From: an uncultured Alistipes sp.
Lineage (GTDB): Bacteria > Bacteroidota > Bacteroidia > Bacteroidales > Rikenellaceae
Assembly: GCA_934754975.1 (NCBI GenBank)
Contig: CAKVKI010000089.1
Coordinates: 1-9,861 of the forward strand
Reading direction: 5' to 3'
DNA length: 9,861 nucleotides
Shown here: positions 1 to 6,126 of the stretch, piece by piece
How the letters are laid out: each line of letters starts with the position of its first letter
How positions within the stretch are numbered: position 1 is the stretch's first letter
Notes under the pieces: model-generated
Databases searched by the model: none
Told to the model about the DNA's origin: nothing
What the model saw: the letters and a program-made list of their open reading frames with translations, nothing else
Made by a program: the position numbers and the translations under genes

Positions 1-227
1 AGGGTCGTACCCTTTGCGGCGCCGAGTTCGAACGTTCCGTCGGCTTTGGCGGAGGTGCCGTTGGTCGTCCCTTTGACGATGACGCTGGCCCCCGCGACGG
101 GCTGCCCGGCCGGGTCCGTGATTTTTCCCCGGATGTTCTGGGGCTGGGCCCAGACCGTCCCGGCGGCCAGGAGAAGAACGGTTCCCAGCAGGAACCGGCC
201 CAAGTTGGTTCGTAAGTTTGGTTTCAT
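1..227 (-). CDS. SusC-like TonB-dependent outer-membrane receptor, N-terminus only
   Basis: Partial gene: the start is visible and the rest runs off the left edge, leaving 75 complete codons. SusC-type proteins are TonB-dependent beta-barrels that import oligosaccharides across the outer membrane with a SusD lid. Seen: a signal peptide (basic start MKPNLRTNLGR, hydrophobic core to about residue 24, likely cleavage after VWA at residue 27), followed at once by a carboxypeptidase-D-regulatory-like beta-sandwich with the typical GKITDPAGQPVAGASV run (about residues 34-49) and VKGTTNGT (51-58). This domain at the mature N-terminus is the hallmark of SusC-like receptors. There is no room for an STN signalling domain before it, so anti-sigma coupling is unlikely. 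The start lies 22 bp after the GH37 stop behind an A-rich leader with no Shine-Dalgarno, as is usual in Bacteroidota. It is probably cotranscribed with the genes upstream. The plug and barrel are not visible, so a smaller protein sharing this domain cannot be fully excluded. Confidence 0.85.
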   Translation of the reverse strand, partial: MKPNLRTNLGRFLLGTVLLLAAGTVWAQPQNIRGKITDPAGQPVAGASVIVKGTTNGTSAKADGTFELGAAKGTT

Positions 228-249
228 AGGGTTGTTATTTTGTTGGTTG

Positions 250-1596
250 TCAGTAGCTCATGTATTCCGTGGGCAGCGGGTCGGGCTGCATCTCCCCGGC
301 CAGATAGTCGTCCAGACAGATGAAGGCGCCGGCGGTCCAGCCCAGCATCGCGGGCATCTCGTATTCGTTGCTGACATCGGTCGTTCCCGTTTCCGCGTTG
401 TACTTTTCCCAGAGGTTGCCCGTCGTCTTGAACGATTCGGTGACCGCTTTCATCCATTTGACGGCGATGCGTTCGGCCTCCTCGCCGTATCCGTAGCGGG
501 CCAGTCCCATCACCGCATAGAAGCAGACAGGGGGCCACGTGTTGGGATAGGACCACTGGTAGGGGTAGTCGTAGGGTTTGTCCTCGCAGGCGGCGATGCC
601 GTAGGGGAATTCGAGCCGCACGAGCGCCTGCACGATGTCTCCGGCGTACTCCCGTGGTACGGCGCCGGAGTAGAGGAGCGCGAAGACCGCTCCCGAAAGC
701 ACGTCGGACCGCCGGCCGTTGACATAGTCGTAGTCGTAGAACTGTTTGGCTTCGGGGTCGTAGCAGTATTCGAGTATCCGGGCCCGGCGAAGCTCCGCTT
801 TGGCGATCCATTCCCGGATCTCTTCCGTAAGGCCCAACTCCTGCGCGAAGCGGGCGAAGTTCACTTCGTACATGAACAGGTTGGCATTGAGGTCCAGCGG
901 ACAGAAATCCGTACACCGGCGGTCGTAGCGCGGGTTGAAGTCCCAGCCCGATTCGGCTTCGGCGACGAAGTCGAGACCCAGCTTGTGGAGCCGTTCGGGG
1001 GTGTAGCCCTTGTCGAAGAGGTCCGTTCCGAGACGTTTGCCGCCGGTGACCAGAAATTCGTCGACCAAAGCGTCCGATGCGGAACTGCCGTAACGGTTCA
1101 GTCCGGTGGGCGTCAGGCGTTCCCGCATCCAGAATCCGTACTCCTCCTTCAGGGTCTGGTATGCGTCGGCGAGCCACTGCTTGTCGCCGGTCAGTCGGTA
1201 GATACGATCGACCATCATGGAGAGATAGGGCGTCTGCGACCGCGCTTCGTAATAGGTGCGGCTGCCGTTGTAGACCTTGCCGAAGCGGCGGACCATGTAG
1301 AGCAGGTTGTCGGTATTGCCTTGGGCCAGTTCGGGATGGCCGTCCCGGACGAGTCCCTCGTTGGTGAAGAAGGTGTCCCAATAGTACATCTCGCGGAACA
1401 TCGCCCCGGCCGTGGGAACCGTGTAGGGGTAAGGCAGCCCGATGAGCGTGGCGGTGTCGGCGGTGCAGTGCTGGACGGTCGTGTGCCAGTTGTCGCGGAT
1501 AAACTCCCGTACGGCCGGTACATCGGGGTTCTGCGGGCGGCAGCCGGCGAAAGCGAGACCTGCGGCGGCTGACATGACGATAAGTATTTTCTTCAT
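250..1596 (-). CDS. GH37 trehalase-family glycosidase, lipoprotein, divergent active site
   Basis: 448-residue exported glycosidase of the GH37 (alpha/alpha)6-barrel family, whose known members hydrolyse alpha,alpha-trehalose with inversion. Seen: a lipoprotein signal with Cys19 (LAFAGC; Phe at -3 is somewhat atypical). Family signatures follow in order: FREMYYWDTFF (67-77), RSQTP (119-123), LNRY (166-169), ESGWDFNPRY (215-224), YQWSYPNTWPP (346-356), LWEKYN (395-400) and EY...GWTAG (411-423). Asp219 aligns with the catalytic acid (Asp312 of E. coli TreA) and Glu397 with the base (Glu496). However, TreA Arg152 is Met66 here, Arg277 is about Leu177, the Asp of QWDxPN is Ser349, and the Gln of EYPLQ is Pro415; only Arg205 (Arg119) is kept. 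The protein is about 100 residues shorter than TreA, mostly at the N-terminus. Family membership is firm, but trehalase activity is doubtful and the true substrate is unknown. It starts 19 bp after the beta-mannosidase stop, in the same operon. Arg-Pro-Gln-Asn after the Cys lacks an acidic surface-export signal, suggesting a periplasm-facing lipoprotein. Confidence 0.85.
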   Translation of the reverse strand: MKKILIVMSAAAGLAFAGCRPQNPDVPAVREFIRDNWHTTVQHCTADTATLIGLPYPYTVPTAGAMFREMYYWDTFFTNEGLVRDGHPELAQGNTDNLLYMVRRFGKVYNGSRTYYEARSQTPYLSMMVDRIYRLTGDKQWLADAYQTLKEEYGFWMRERLTPTGLNRYGSSASDALVDEFLVTGGKRLGTDLFDKGYTPERLHKLGLDFVAEAESGWDFNPRYDRRCTDFCPLDLNANLFMYEVNFARFAQELGLTEEIREWIAKAELRRARILEYCYDPEAKQFYDYDYVNGRRSDVLSGAVFALLYSGAVPREYAGDIVQALVRLEFPYGIAACEDKPYDYPYQWSYPNTWPPVCFYAVMGLARYGYGEEAERIAVKWMKAVTESFKTTGNLWEKYNAETGTTDVSNEYEMPAMLGWTAGAFICLDDYLAGEMQPDPLPTEYMSY

Positions 1597-1615
1597 GGGT
1601 ATCTGTTTTTCGGGG

Positions 1616-4186
1616 TTAATAGGTGTCGGCCAGCGACATTGATTTCAGCCGCCGCGCGAGTTCTTTGGCGTTCAGTTCCGATGCCACGCGGACGGTGCGC
1701 GTTTCGCCCGGCATGAGGTCGAAGAAGTTGTCGGAAAAGTGCGCCGTTTCGCCTTCGACCGACAGATAAACGCCCCGCGCGAAGTTGTCCGACCGGACGG
1801 AGACGTCGTATTCCCCGCCGGCCCGGGCGACTTTGCAGTGCAGGGCCGTTTTCGGGTAATTCATCGTTTTCTGCTGTACGAGGAAGTAGTTGTTGCGGTA
1901 TCTCTTCCCCGCAGCGGTGAATGTCGCCTGAATGACGACCTCCTCCGGAGCGGCTCCGTTCAGCAGCGTCCGGATGTCGATGGCGGCGACTTTCGTGCTG
2001 GCGTTGGCCGGGACGTCGATCTGCTGTTCGAACTCCCCGGTCCGGCCGCCCGTGAGACGCACCGCCCGGACGCACAAGGTGCCCTTTTCCGGAGTGAGCC
2101 GGTCGGAAACGGCGTAAATGTCGAGCCGTCCGCCGTCGAGGATCGGGGATATCAGTATGTCCGCGAATGCGTAGCGGGCGAAGTAGTGCTGCGCCTTCCA
2201 GACGCCGTACCAGTCGCGGCTCGACCATGAAGCTACCGGCCAGCAGTCGTTGTGCTGCCAGTAGAGCGATCCCCAGCAATAGCCCTTGTCGCGGCGGTGC
2301 GCCTCGATCGCCGTTTTGATGGCGTCGCCCTGCAATATCTGGGAGGCGTAGAGGAACGATTCGAAATCGTGCGGTTCGTGGTATTCGTTCAGCAGGTAGC
2401 TTTTGATCAGGTTGTTGGCGTGTTCGCCGCCCCGCTGGTGGGACATCATCACTTCCGATGTGATATCCTGGTCTTCGGGCAGCGGCGCATAGCGCTTCAC
2501 CGTTTCGAAACACGGGAACGACTGGAACCCGTATTCGCTGAAGAAACGGCTGCGCTGGCGGTTGTACTCGGTGATGGGCTTTTTGGCGTGCCATACTTCC
2601 CAGTAGTGCCGGTCGCCCTGGTGGTCGTTGCTCATCGCTCCGTAGTCCGAGAAGGGCGAGGTGGGCTGGTAACCCATGCCGGGAGCATATTCGGCGACCA
2701 CTTGGGCCAGCATGCGGTAATACTGCTCCTCGTACTGTTTCCAGATGATGTCGGAATATTTCGGGTCGACTTTGTCGACGTCGTATTTCCAGCCGCTGAG
2801 CCACGAATCCTGATTCTCGTTGTTGCCGCACCAGTAGACCACGCAGGCGTGGTTGCGCAGGCGTTTGACGTTGTCGACGGCTTCCAGACGCATGTTCTCC
2901 AGCAGCGCCCCTTCGGCCGGGTAGACCGCGCAGGCGTACATGAAATCCTGCCAGATCAGGATGCCCTCGCGGTCGCAAAGCTCATAGAAGAAGTCGTCTT
3001 CGTAGATGCCGCCGCCCCAGACGCGGAGCATGTTCATATTGACGTCGACCGCGTCCCGGATCGTGCGTTCATAGGTTTCGCGCGTGATGCGGGGCAGGAA
3101 GCAGTCGCAGGGGATGTAGTTGGCTCCCTTGCAGAAGACCGGTTCGCCGTTGAGCAGGAACCGCAGGCTGCGTCCGTAGGCGTCGGGCTTCTTTTCGACG
3201 GTGACGGAGCGGAGTCCGACCTGTGCGCTGTGGCCGGCCAGCACGCGGCCGTCCAGCTCCACGGAGGTGCGGAAAGTATAGAGGTGCGGTTCGCCCATGC
3301 CGCGACACCACCATAGTTCCGGATGGTCGATCGTGAACGGAACGCTGACCTGGTTCATGCCCGCGTGAAGCTGTACGCTGCGCGAACCGAGTACCCGCCT
3401 GCCGTCGGAGACGGTGACGACGGCGTTTTCGACGGGCGCAGCCGCTTCGATCTCCACCTGCGTCTCGATACGGGCGGCTTCGGGCGAGACCTCCGTCTGG
3501 CGGTGGAAGACGTCTTCCAGACGCAGTTCGTTCCAGCCCTGAAGTTTTACCGGACGCCAGATGCCCGACGTAACCAGCCGCGGACCCCAGTCCCAGCCGT
3601 AATGATAACCCGCCTTGCGGGTGAAGGGGCTGAGTTTTTTCCCGTCGAGTCCCCCGTTGTCCGCCTGATCGTTCCAGGCTTCGTAACGGTAGGGCAGGGA
3701 GTCGTACTGCGGCAGGGCCTTTTTGATCGGGGAGTGGAAATAGACGCGCAGCACGTTGCCGCGCTCCTTGAGCAGGGGTTTGACTTCGGCGGCCCAGCGG
3801 CGGAACATGTTGTCCGCCGTCAGGATCTGCGTTTCGTTCAGGAAGACGTCGGCATAGGTGTCCAGACCGAGGAACTCCAGCCGGACGTGTTCATAGCCGC
3901 GCGTCAGCGCTCCGGCGTCGAAGGAGACTTCGTAGATCCAGTCTTCCTTGTCGATCCACTGCAGGGCGCGTTCGTTGAGCCGGTAGTAGGGATCTTCGAT
4001 CAGCCCGTTGTCCATCAGGTCGGTGTGGACTACGCCCGGCACCGTCGCCGGATGCCATTCGTTTCGGTTCGCCTGTCTGAACTTCCAGCCGGAGTGAAGC
4101 AGCATCGTGTCGTTGGCGGCCGATCCGATCGTCGCCGATCCCGCTAAAAATAATGTCATAATTGCCTTCAGGGTTTGTTTGTACAT
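1616..4186 (-). CDS. GH2 beta-mannosidase, periplasmic
   Basis: 856-residue exo-beta-mannosidase, which removes beta-linked mannose from the non-reducing ends of manno-oligosaccharides or N-glycan cores with retention. Seen: a signal peptide with probable cleavage near residue 23 (GSA/AND); an N-terminal sugar-binding jelly roll (about 26-215) with the diagnostic GWDWGPRLVTSGIWRPV (197-213); an Ig-like domain (about 216-330); a TIM barrel (about 331-665); and C-terminal beta domains to residue 856. The barrel carries RVWGGGIYEDDFFYE (388-402), the acid/base Glu457 in WCGNNEN, the nucleophile Glu551 in FFSEYGFQSFP, and WQHNDCWPVASWSSRDWYG (643-661), the segment typical of mannosidases rather than GH2 galactosidases or glucuronidases. 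Length and the spacing of the two glutamates (94 residues) fit the Bacteroides enzyme BtMan2A. The start is only 2 bp after the SusE/F-like stop, so translation is probably coupled. All expected catalytic motifs are present. Specificity for plant mannan versus N-glycan Man-beta-GlcNAc cannot be decided from sequence. Confidence 0.95.
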   Translation of the reverse strand: MYKQTLKAIMTLFLAGSATIGSAANDTMLLHSGWKFRQANRNEWHPATVPGVVHTDLMDNGLIEDPYYRLNERALQWIDKEDWIYEVSFDAGALTRGYEHVRLEFLGLDTYADVFLNETQILTADNMFRRWAAEVKPLLKERGNVLRVYFHSPIKKALPQYDSLPYRYEAWNDQADNGGLDGKKLSPFTRKAGYHYGWDWGPRLVTSGIWRPVKLQGWNELRLEDVFHRQTEVSPEAARIETQVEIEAAAPVENAVVTVSDGRRVLGSRSVQLHAGMNQVSVPFTIDHPELWWCRGMGEPHLYTFRTSVELDGRVLAGHSAQVGLRSVTVEKKPDAYGRSLRFLLNGEPVFCKGANYIPCDCFLPRITRETYERTIRDAVDVNMNMLRVWGGGIYEDDFFYELCDREGILIWQDFMYACAVYPAEGALLENMRLEAVDNVKRLRNHACVVYWCGNNENQDSWLSGWKYDVDKVDPKYSDIIWKQYEEQYYRMLAQVVAEYAPGMGYQPTSPFSDYGAMSNDHQGDRHYWEVWHAKKPITEYNRQRSRFFSEYGFQSFPCFETVKRYAPLPEDQDITSEVMMSHQRGGEHANNLIKSYLLNEYHEPHDFESFLYASQILQGDAIKTAIEAHRRDKGYCWGSLYWQHNDCWPVASWSSRDWYGVWKAQHYFARYAFADILISPILDGGRLDIYAVSDRLTPEKGTLCVRAVRLTGGRTGEFEQQIDVPANASTKVAAIDIRTLLNGAAPEEVVIQATFTAAGKRYRNNYFLVQQKTMNYPKTALHCKVARAGGEYDVSVRSDNFARGVYLSVEGETAHFSDNFFDLMPGETRTVRVASELNAKELARRLKSMSLADTY

Positions 4187-4188
4187 GA

Positions 4189-5754
4189 CTAGTTCTCTTT
4201 AGTGAGGGTGAGGGTCATCGTGTTCAGGTTCAGGTTGATGGTGTAGGTGCCCGACGTATACCCGAAACGCGACGGATAGAACTGCGGGTCGCCCTTGGCG
4301 TCGCTCGCGGCCTGATCGTCGATGCGGATCACCGTGCCGAACGGCGCGTCGGGGGTCTGTCCGTACCAAGGCCACCAGCCGTCGGACGAAGCGAAGATCT
4401 TGAATCCCTTGTAATCGCCGTCGAAATTCATGGCGACACCCGTGGCTTCCCATTCGTTGTCGCCCTTCCTGGGCAGGTAGGTGCGGCTTTCCCAACCGCC
4501 CGGAGTGGCTTCGCCGGTCATCGAACAGGCGGTCGAGTAGTCGATGCTTTTCGCGGTGAGCGTCATCTTCATCGTGTTGAGGTTTACCTCGATGTCGTAT
4601 ACGCCCTTGCCGTAGCCGAGTTTGCCGGGGTATACCTGCGGCGCGTCGGTGTCGGTGACAAGCTGCAGCGAGATGTCGTCGGCCGTGGCGTCGTCGGTCA
4701 TGGCGTAGTAGACGCTCCAGTTGTCGCGTTCGGTGAACATCTTGAAGCCTACGTCGCCGTTGTCGCCGAACGTCATGTCGATATTCCGGGCGCGGTAGAT
4801 GCCCTCTTCGGCCTTGGCGAGCTGTGTGCCGTCCCACGTCCAGCCCCATGTGAAGCAGCCGCCGAGCAGGTAGAGCTGTTCGGGCAGCGGCGCTTCGGGC
4901 AGGTCGCCCGTGCGGGTGAGGGTGAGCAGCTTCGTATCGAGGTTTACCTCGATGTCGTAAACGCCGTTTTCGTAGCCGAACGATCCCGGCTGGAACTGCG
5001 CTTCACCGCTTTTATATACGGCGATCTTTCCGAACGTCTCCGCCGAAAGGTCCTGTGCGGCGAAACGGGGGTCGTCCGTGTCGTTGACATTGCGCGAGAA
5101 GTAGAACTTGAAGCCGTTGTTCAGGCTCATGGGCTGCACGCGCAGCTCGACGCCGGAGGCCTGATACAGGTGGGAGCCTTCGCTGCTCTCGGGCAGTTCG
5201 AGACCTGCGCCCATATCCCACTGCCACGGGGTGGCCGCGCCCACCATGATCAGCGAGGGCGGGAAATTCGGATAGGTCGTCTTCGGGGTTATTGCGCAGC
5301 TTATGATCTCCGACAGCTGGGCGTCGAACTCCTCGTCCGCGTTTTTCGCATATACGGCGAACCGCACCGCCGCTTCGGCGCCGGCTTCCAGATCGAAGGT
5401 GTTGAGAAGCAGCTGATTCAGTTCGCCGTGGGTGAAGTCGTGCGTCAGGGCCGCGCCCTTGTCGATGACGACCGGACCGGAGAACATGTCGCGGTCGGTC
5501 AGGTTGACATAAAGCGTGTAGGCGACCTCTGTCTGCTCGTCGTCGGTTGCGGCGGTCCACTCGGCATGCAGGGCGAGCTGGTCGGAATGTTCCGGGTCGA
5601 TTCGCACGGCATCGGCCGAAAGGGTCAGCGCGGGGGCTGTCAGGGTTGCGGGTTCCGGAACCGGCTTTTCGGCCGTGTCGTCGGAACTGCAGGCGGCGGC
5701 CAGAAGGAGGGAGGCGGCGAGGCCTGCGGTCATGGAGTAGAGTTTTCTTCGCAT
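4189..5754 (-). CDS. SusE/SusF-like surface glycan-binding lipoprotein
   Basis: 521-residue outer-membrane lipoprotein of the SusE/SusF type; these proteins hold glycan at the cell surface beside SusC/SusD and have no catalytic activity. Seen: basic start MRRKLYSM, hydrophobic core and lipobox LLAAAC with Cys22, then SSDD, an acidic stretch like the Bacteroidota surface-export signal. Residues about 37-157 resemble the SusE N-terminal Ig-like domain. Three tandem modules of about 110-120 residues follow (about 162-282, 290-402, 405-520), each ending in the same strand pattern: FGYENGVYDIEVNLDT (259-274), LGYGKGVYDIEVNLNT (379-394) and FGYTSGTYTINLNLNT (497-512). Exposed aromatics (TPWQWD, WGWTW, DGWWPWY) are plausible sugar-binding residues. 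Ig plus three modules resembles SusF rather than SusE, which has two. An in-frame ATG 48 bp upstream (5802) would add 16 residues before the signal peptide and lies inside a likely -7 promoter box, so 5754 is preferred. It is the first gene of the minus-strand operon. The ligand is unknown. Confidence 0.88.
   Translation of the reverse strand: MRRKLYSMTAGLAASLLLAAACSSDDTAEKPVPEPATLTAPALTLSADAVRIDPEHSDQLALHAEWTAATDDEQTEVAYTLYVNLTDRDMFSGPVVIDKGAALTHDFTHGELNQLLLNTFDLEAGAEAAVRFAVYAKNADEEFDAQLSEIISCAITPKTTYPNFPPSLIMVGAATPWQWDMGAGLELPESSEGSHLYQASGVELRVQPMSLNNGFKFYFSRNVNDTDDPRFAAQDLSAETFGKIAVYKSGEAQFQPGSFGYENGVYDIEVNLDTKLLTLTRTGDLPEAPLPEQLYLLGGCFTWGWTWDGTQLAKAEEGIYRARNIDMTFGDNGDVGFKMFTERDNWSVYYAMTDDATADDISLQLVTDTDAPQVYPGKLGYGKGVYDIEVNLNTMKMTLTAKSIDYSTACSMTGEATPGGWESRTYLPRKGDNEWEATGVAMNFDGDYKGFKIFASSDGWWPWYGQTPDAPFGTVIRIDDQAASDAKGDPQFYPSRFGYTSGTYTINLNLNTMTLTLTKEN
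4579..4959. repeat. 21-nt exact direct repeat within the SusE/F-like gene
   Basis: The same 21 bases occur at 4579-4599 and 4939-4959, exactly 360 bp (120 codons) apart and in frame. They encode the YDIEVNL strand of modules 1 and 2 of the glycan-binding protein. The matching place in module 3 (near 4220-4250) is only loosely similar. This supports internal duplication of the binding module, with modules 1 and 2 closest in this segment. Confidence 0.8.
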
Positions 5755-5799
5755 ATAGGTTGGTTTTTGATTGGATTGATCGGGTGTATATGCCGAAAA

Positions 5800-5830
5800 C
5801 AAAATTATTGTTTTGTCCGAGCCTGCAATA
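5800..5830 (-). promoter_or_regulatory. Bacteroides-type promoter of the SusE/F-GH2-GH37-SusC operon
   Basis: Read on the minus strand, TAATTTTG (5807 down to 5800) matches the -7 consensus TAnnTTTG at every fixed position. A TATTG (5830 down to 5826) stands 18 bp upstream as a -33 box. A start a few bases after the -7 box would give a leader of about 40 nt to the ATG at 5754. No experimental start is known. Confidence 0.6.
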
Positions 5831-5880
5831 GAAAGGTTCGAAAAGCAAAAAAGTTTGATCGAATCGTATTAATCCGGCGC

Positions 5881-5900
5881 TTTTTTTATGCATGAAAAAG
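5881..5900. repeat. Palindrome centred on ATGCAT, possible operator
   Basis: A T-run, ATGCAT and an A-run form a nearly perfect 20-bp palindrome centred between 5890 and 5891, with G-T wobbles as the only imperfect pairs. It lies about 50 bp upstream of the minus-strand -33 box, where an activator could bind. A longer pair, CGCTTTT (5878-5884) and AAAAGCG (5906-5912), overlaps it. AT-richness makes chance palindromes common here. Confidence 0.3.
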
Positions 5901-6027
5901 TCCTGAAAAGCGTGTTATACGAATTTTAAATATTATTAAAAACGATGGAACGGAATATGTATGGGTTGATTCGCTGGTATTATGTGATCTTTTTGTTGTA
6001 TTATTCGATTGAAGTGTGTTATATCTC

Positions 6028-6058
6028 TTGGAAAATATTTTCCGACGATGTAATTTTA
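6028..6058 (+). promoter_or_regulatory. Candidate promoter of the GH97-symporter-AraC operon
   Basis: TTG (6028-6030), a 20-bp spacer and TAATTTTA (6051-6058) match the -33/-7 pattern with one mismatch in TAnnTTTG. The leader would be roughly 65 nt. A rival is TTG (5966-5968) with TCTTTTTG (5988-5995), also one mismatch but at the usually fixed A. The choice between them is uncertain. Confidence 0.35.
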
Positions 6059-6066
6059 CCTGAAAC

Positions 6067-6118
6067 CACATGATGTAATGTGTAATATCTTGTTAATCAT
6101 GTGTATAACCTGATATTA
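6067..6118 (+). repeat. Two interleaved inverted repeats before the GH97 start
   Basis: CACATGAT (6067-6074) is the reverse complement of ATCATGTG (6096-6103), and TAATATC (6083-6089) is the reverse complement of GATATTA (6112-6118). The arms alternate A-B-A'-B', so they cannot both form simple hairpins. In RNA this is the order of an H-type pseudoknot; in DNA it could be two overlapping operators. The last arm ends 8 bp before the ATG. The exact pairing is seen; a function is inference. Confidence 0.35.
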
Positions 6119-6126
6119 ACCGGCCT

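Larger units (their letters stand above)
5755..6126. promoter_or_regulatory. Divergent intergenic regulatory region
   Basis: This 372-bp gap between the two divergent operons is the only long non-coding stretch, and it is much more AT-rich than the flanking genes. It holds a good minus-strand promoter (5800-5830), a palindrome (5881-5900), a weaker AT-rich inverted repeat (arms 5924-5929 and 5936-5941), candidate plus-strand promoters, and interleaved inverted repeats just before the GH97 start (6067-6118). No RNA gene or convincing small protein was recognised. Both operons are probably controlled from here, perhaps by the AraC-family protein encoded at 9484. Confidence 0.8.

Noticed and set aside
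46..1572. 508-codon plus-strand open frame opposite the GH37 gene
   Set aside because: Antisense shadow of a gene with clear family motifs; low-complexity Val/Gly/Arg-rich product with no known domain.
250..1596. Straight annotation of the GH37 gene as treA/treF trehalase
   Set aside because: Key substrate-binding residues of TreA are replaced, so the symbol would claim too much.
2252..3316. 354-codon plus-strand open frame opposite the GH2 gene
   Set aside because: Antisense shadow of the beta-mannosidase catalytic region; no family motif.
5886..6071. 61-codon minus-strand open frame in the divergent region
   Set aside because: AT-rich regulatory DNA, no recognisable motif and no leader signal; it overlaps the palindrome and promoter candidates. 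A small protein is not ruled out but is not supported.
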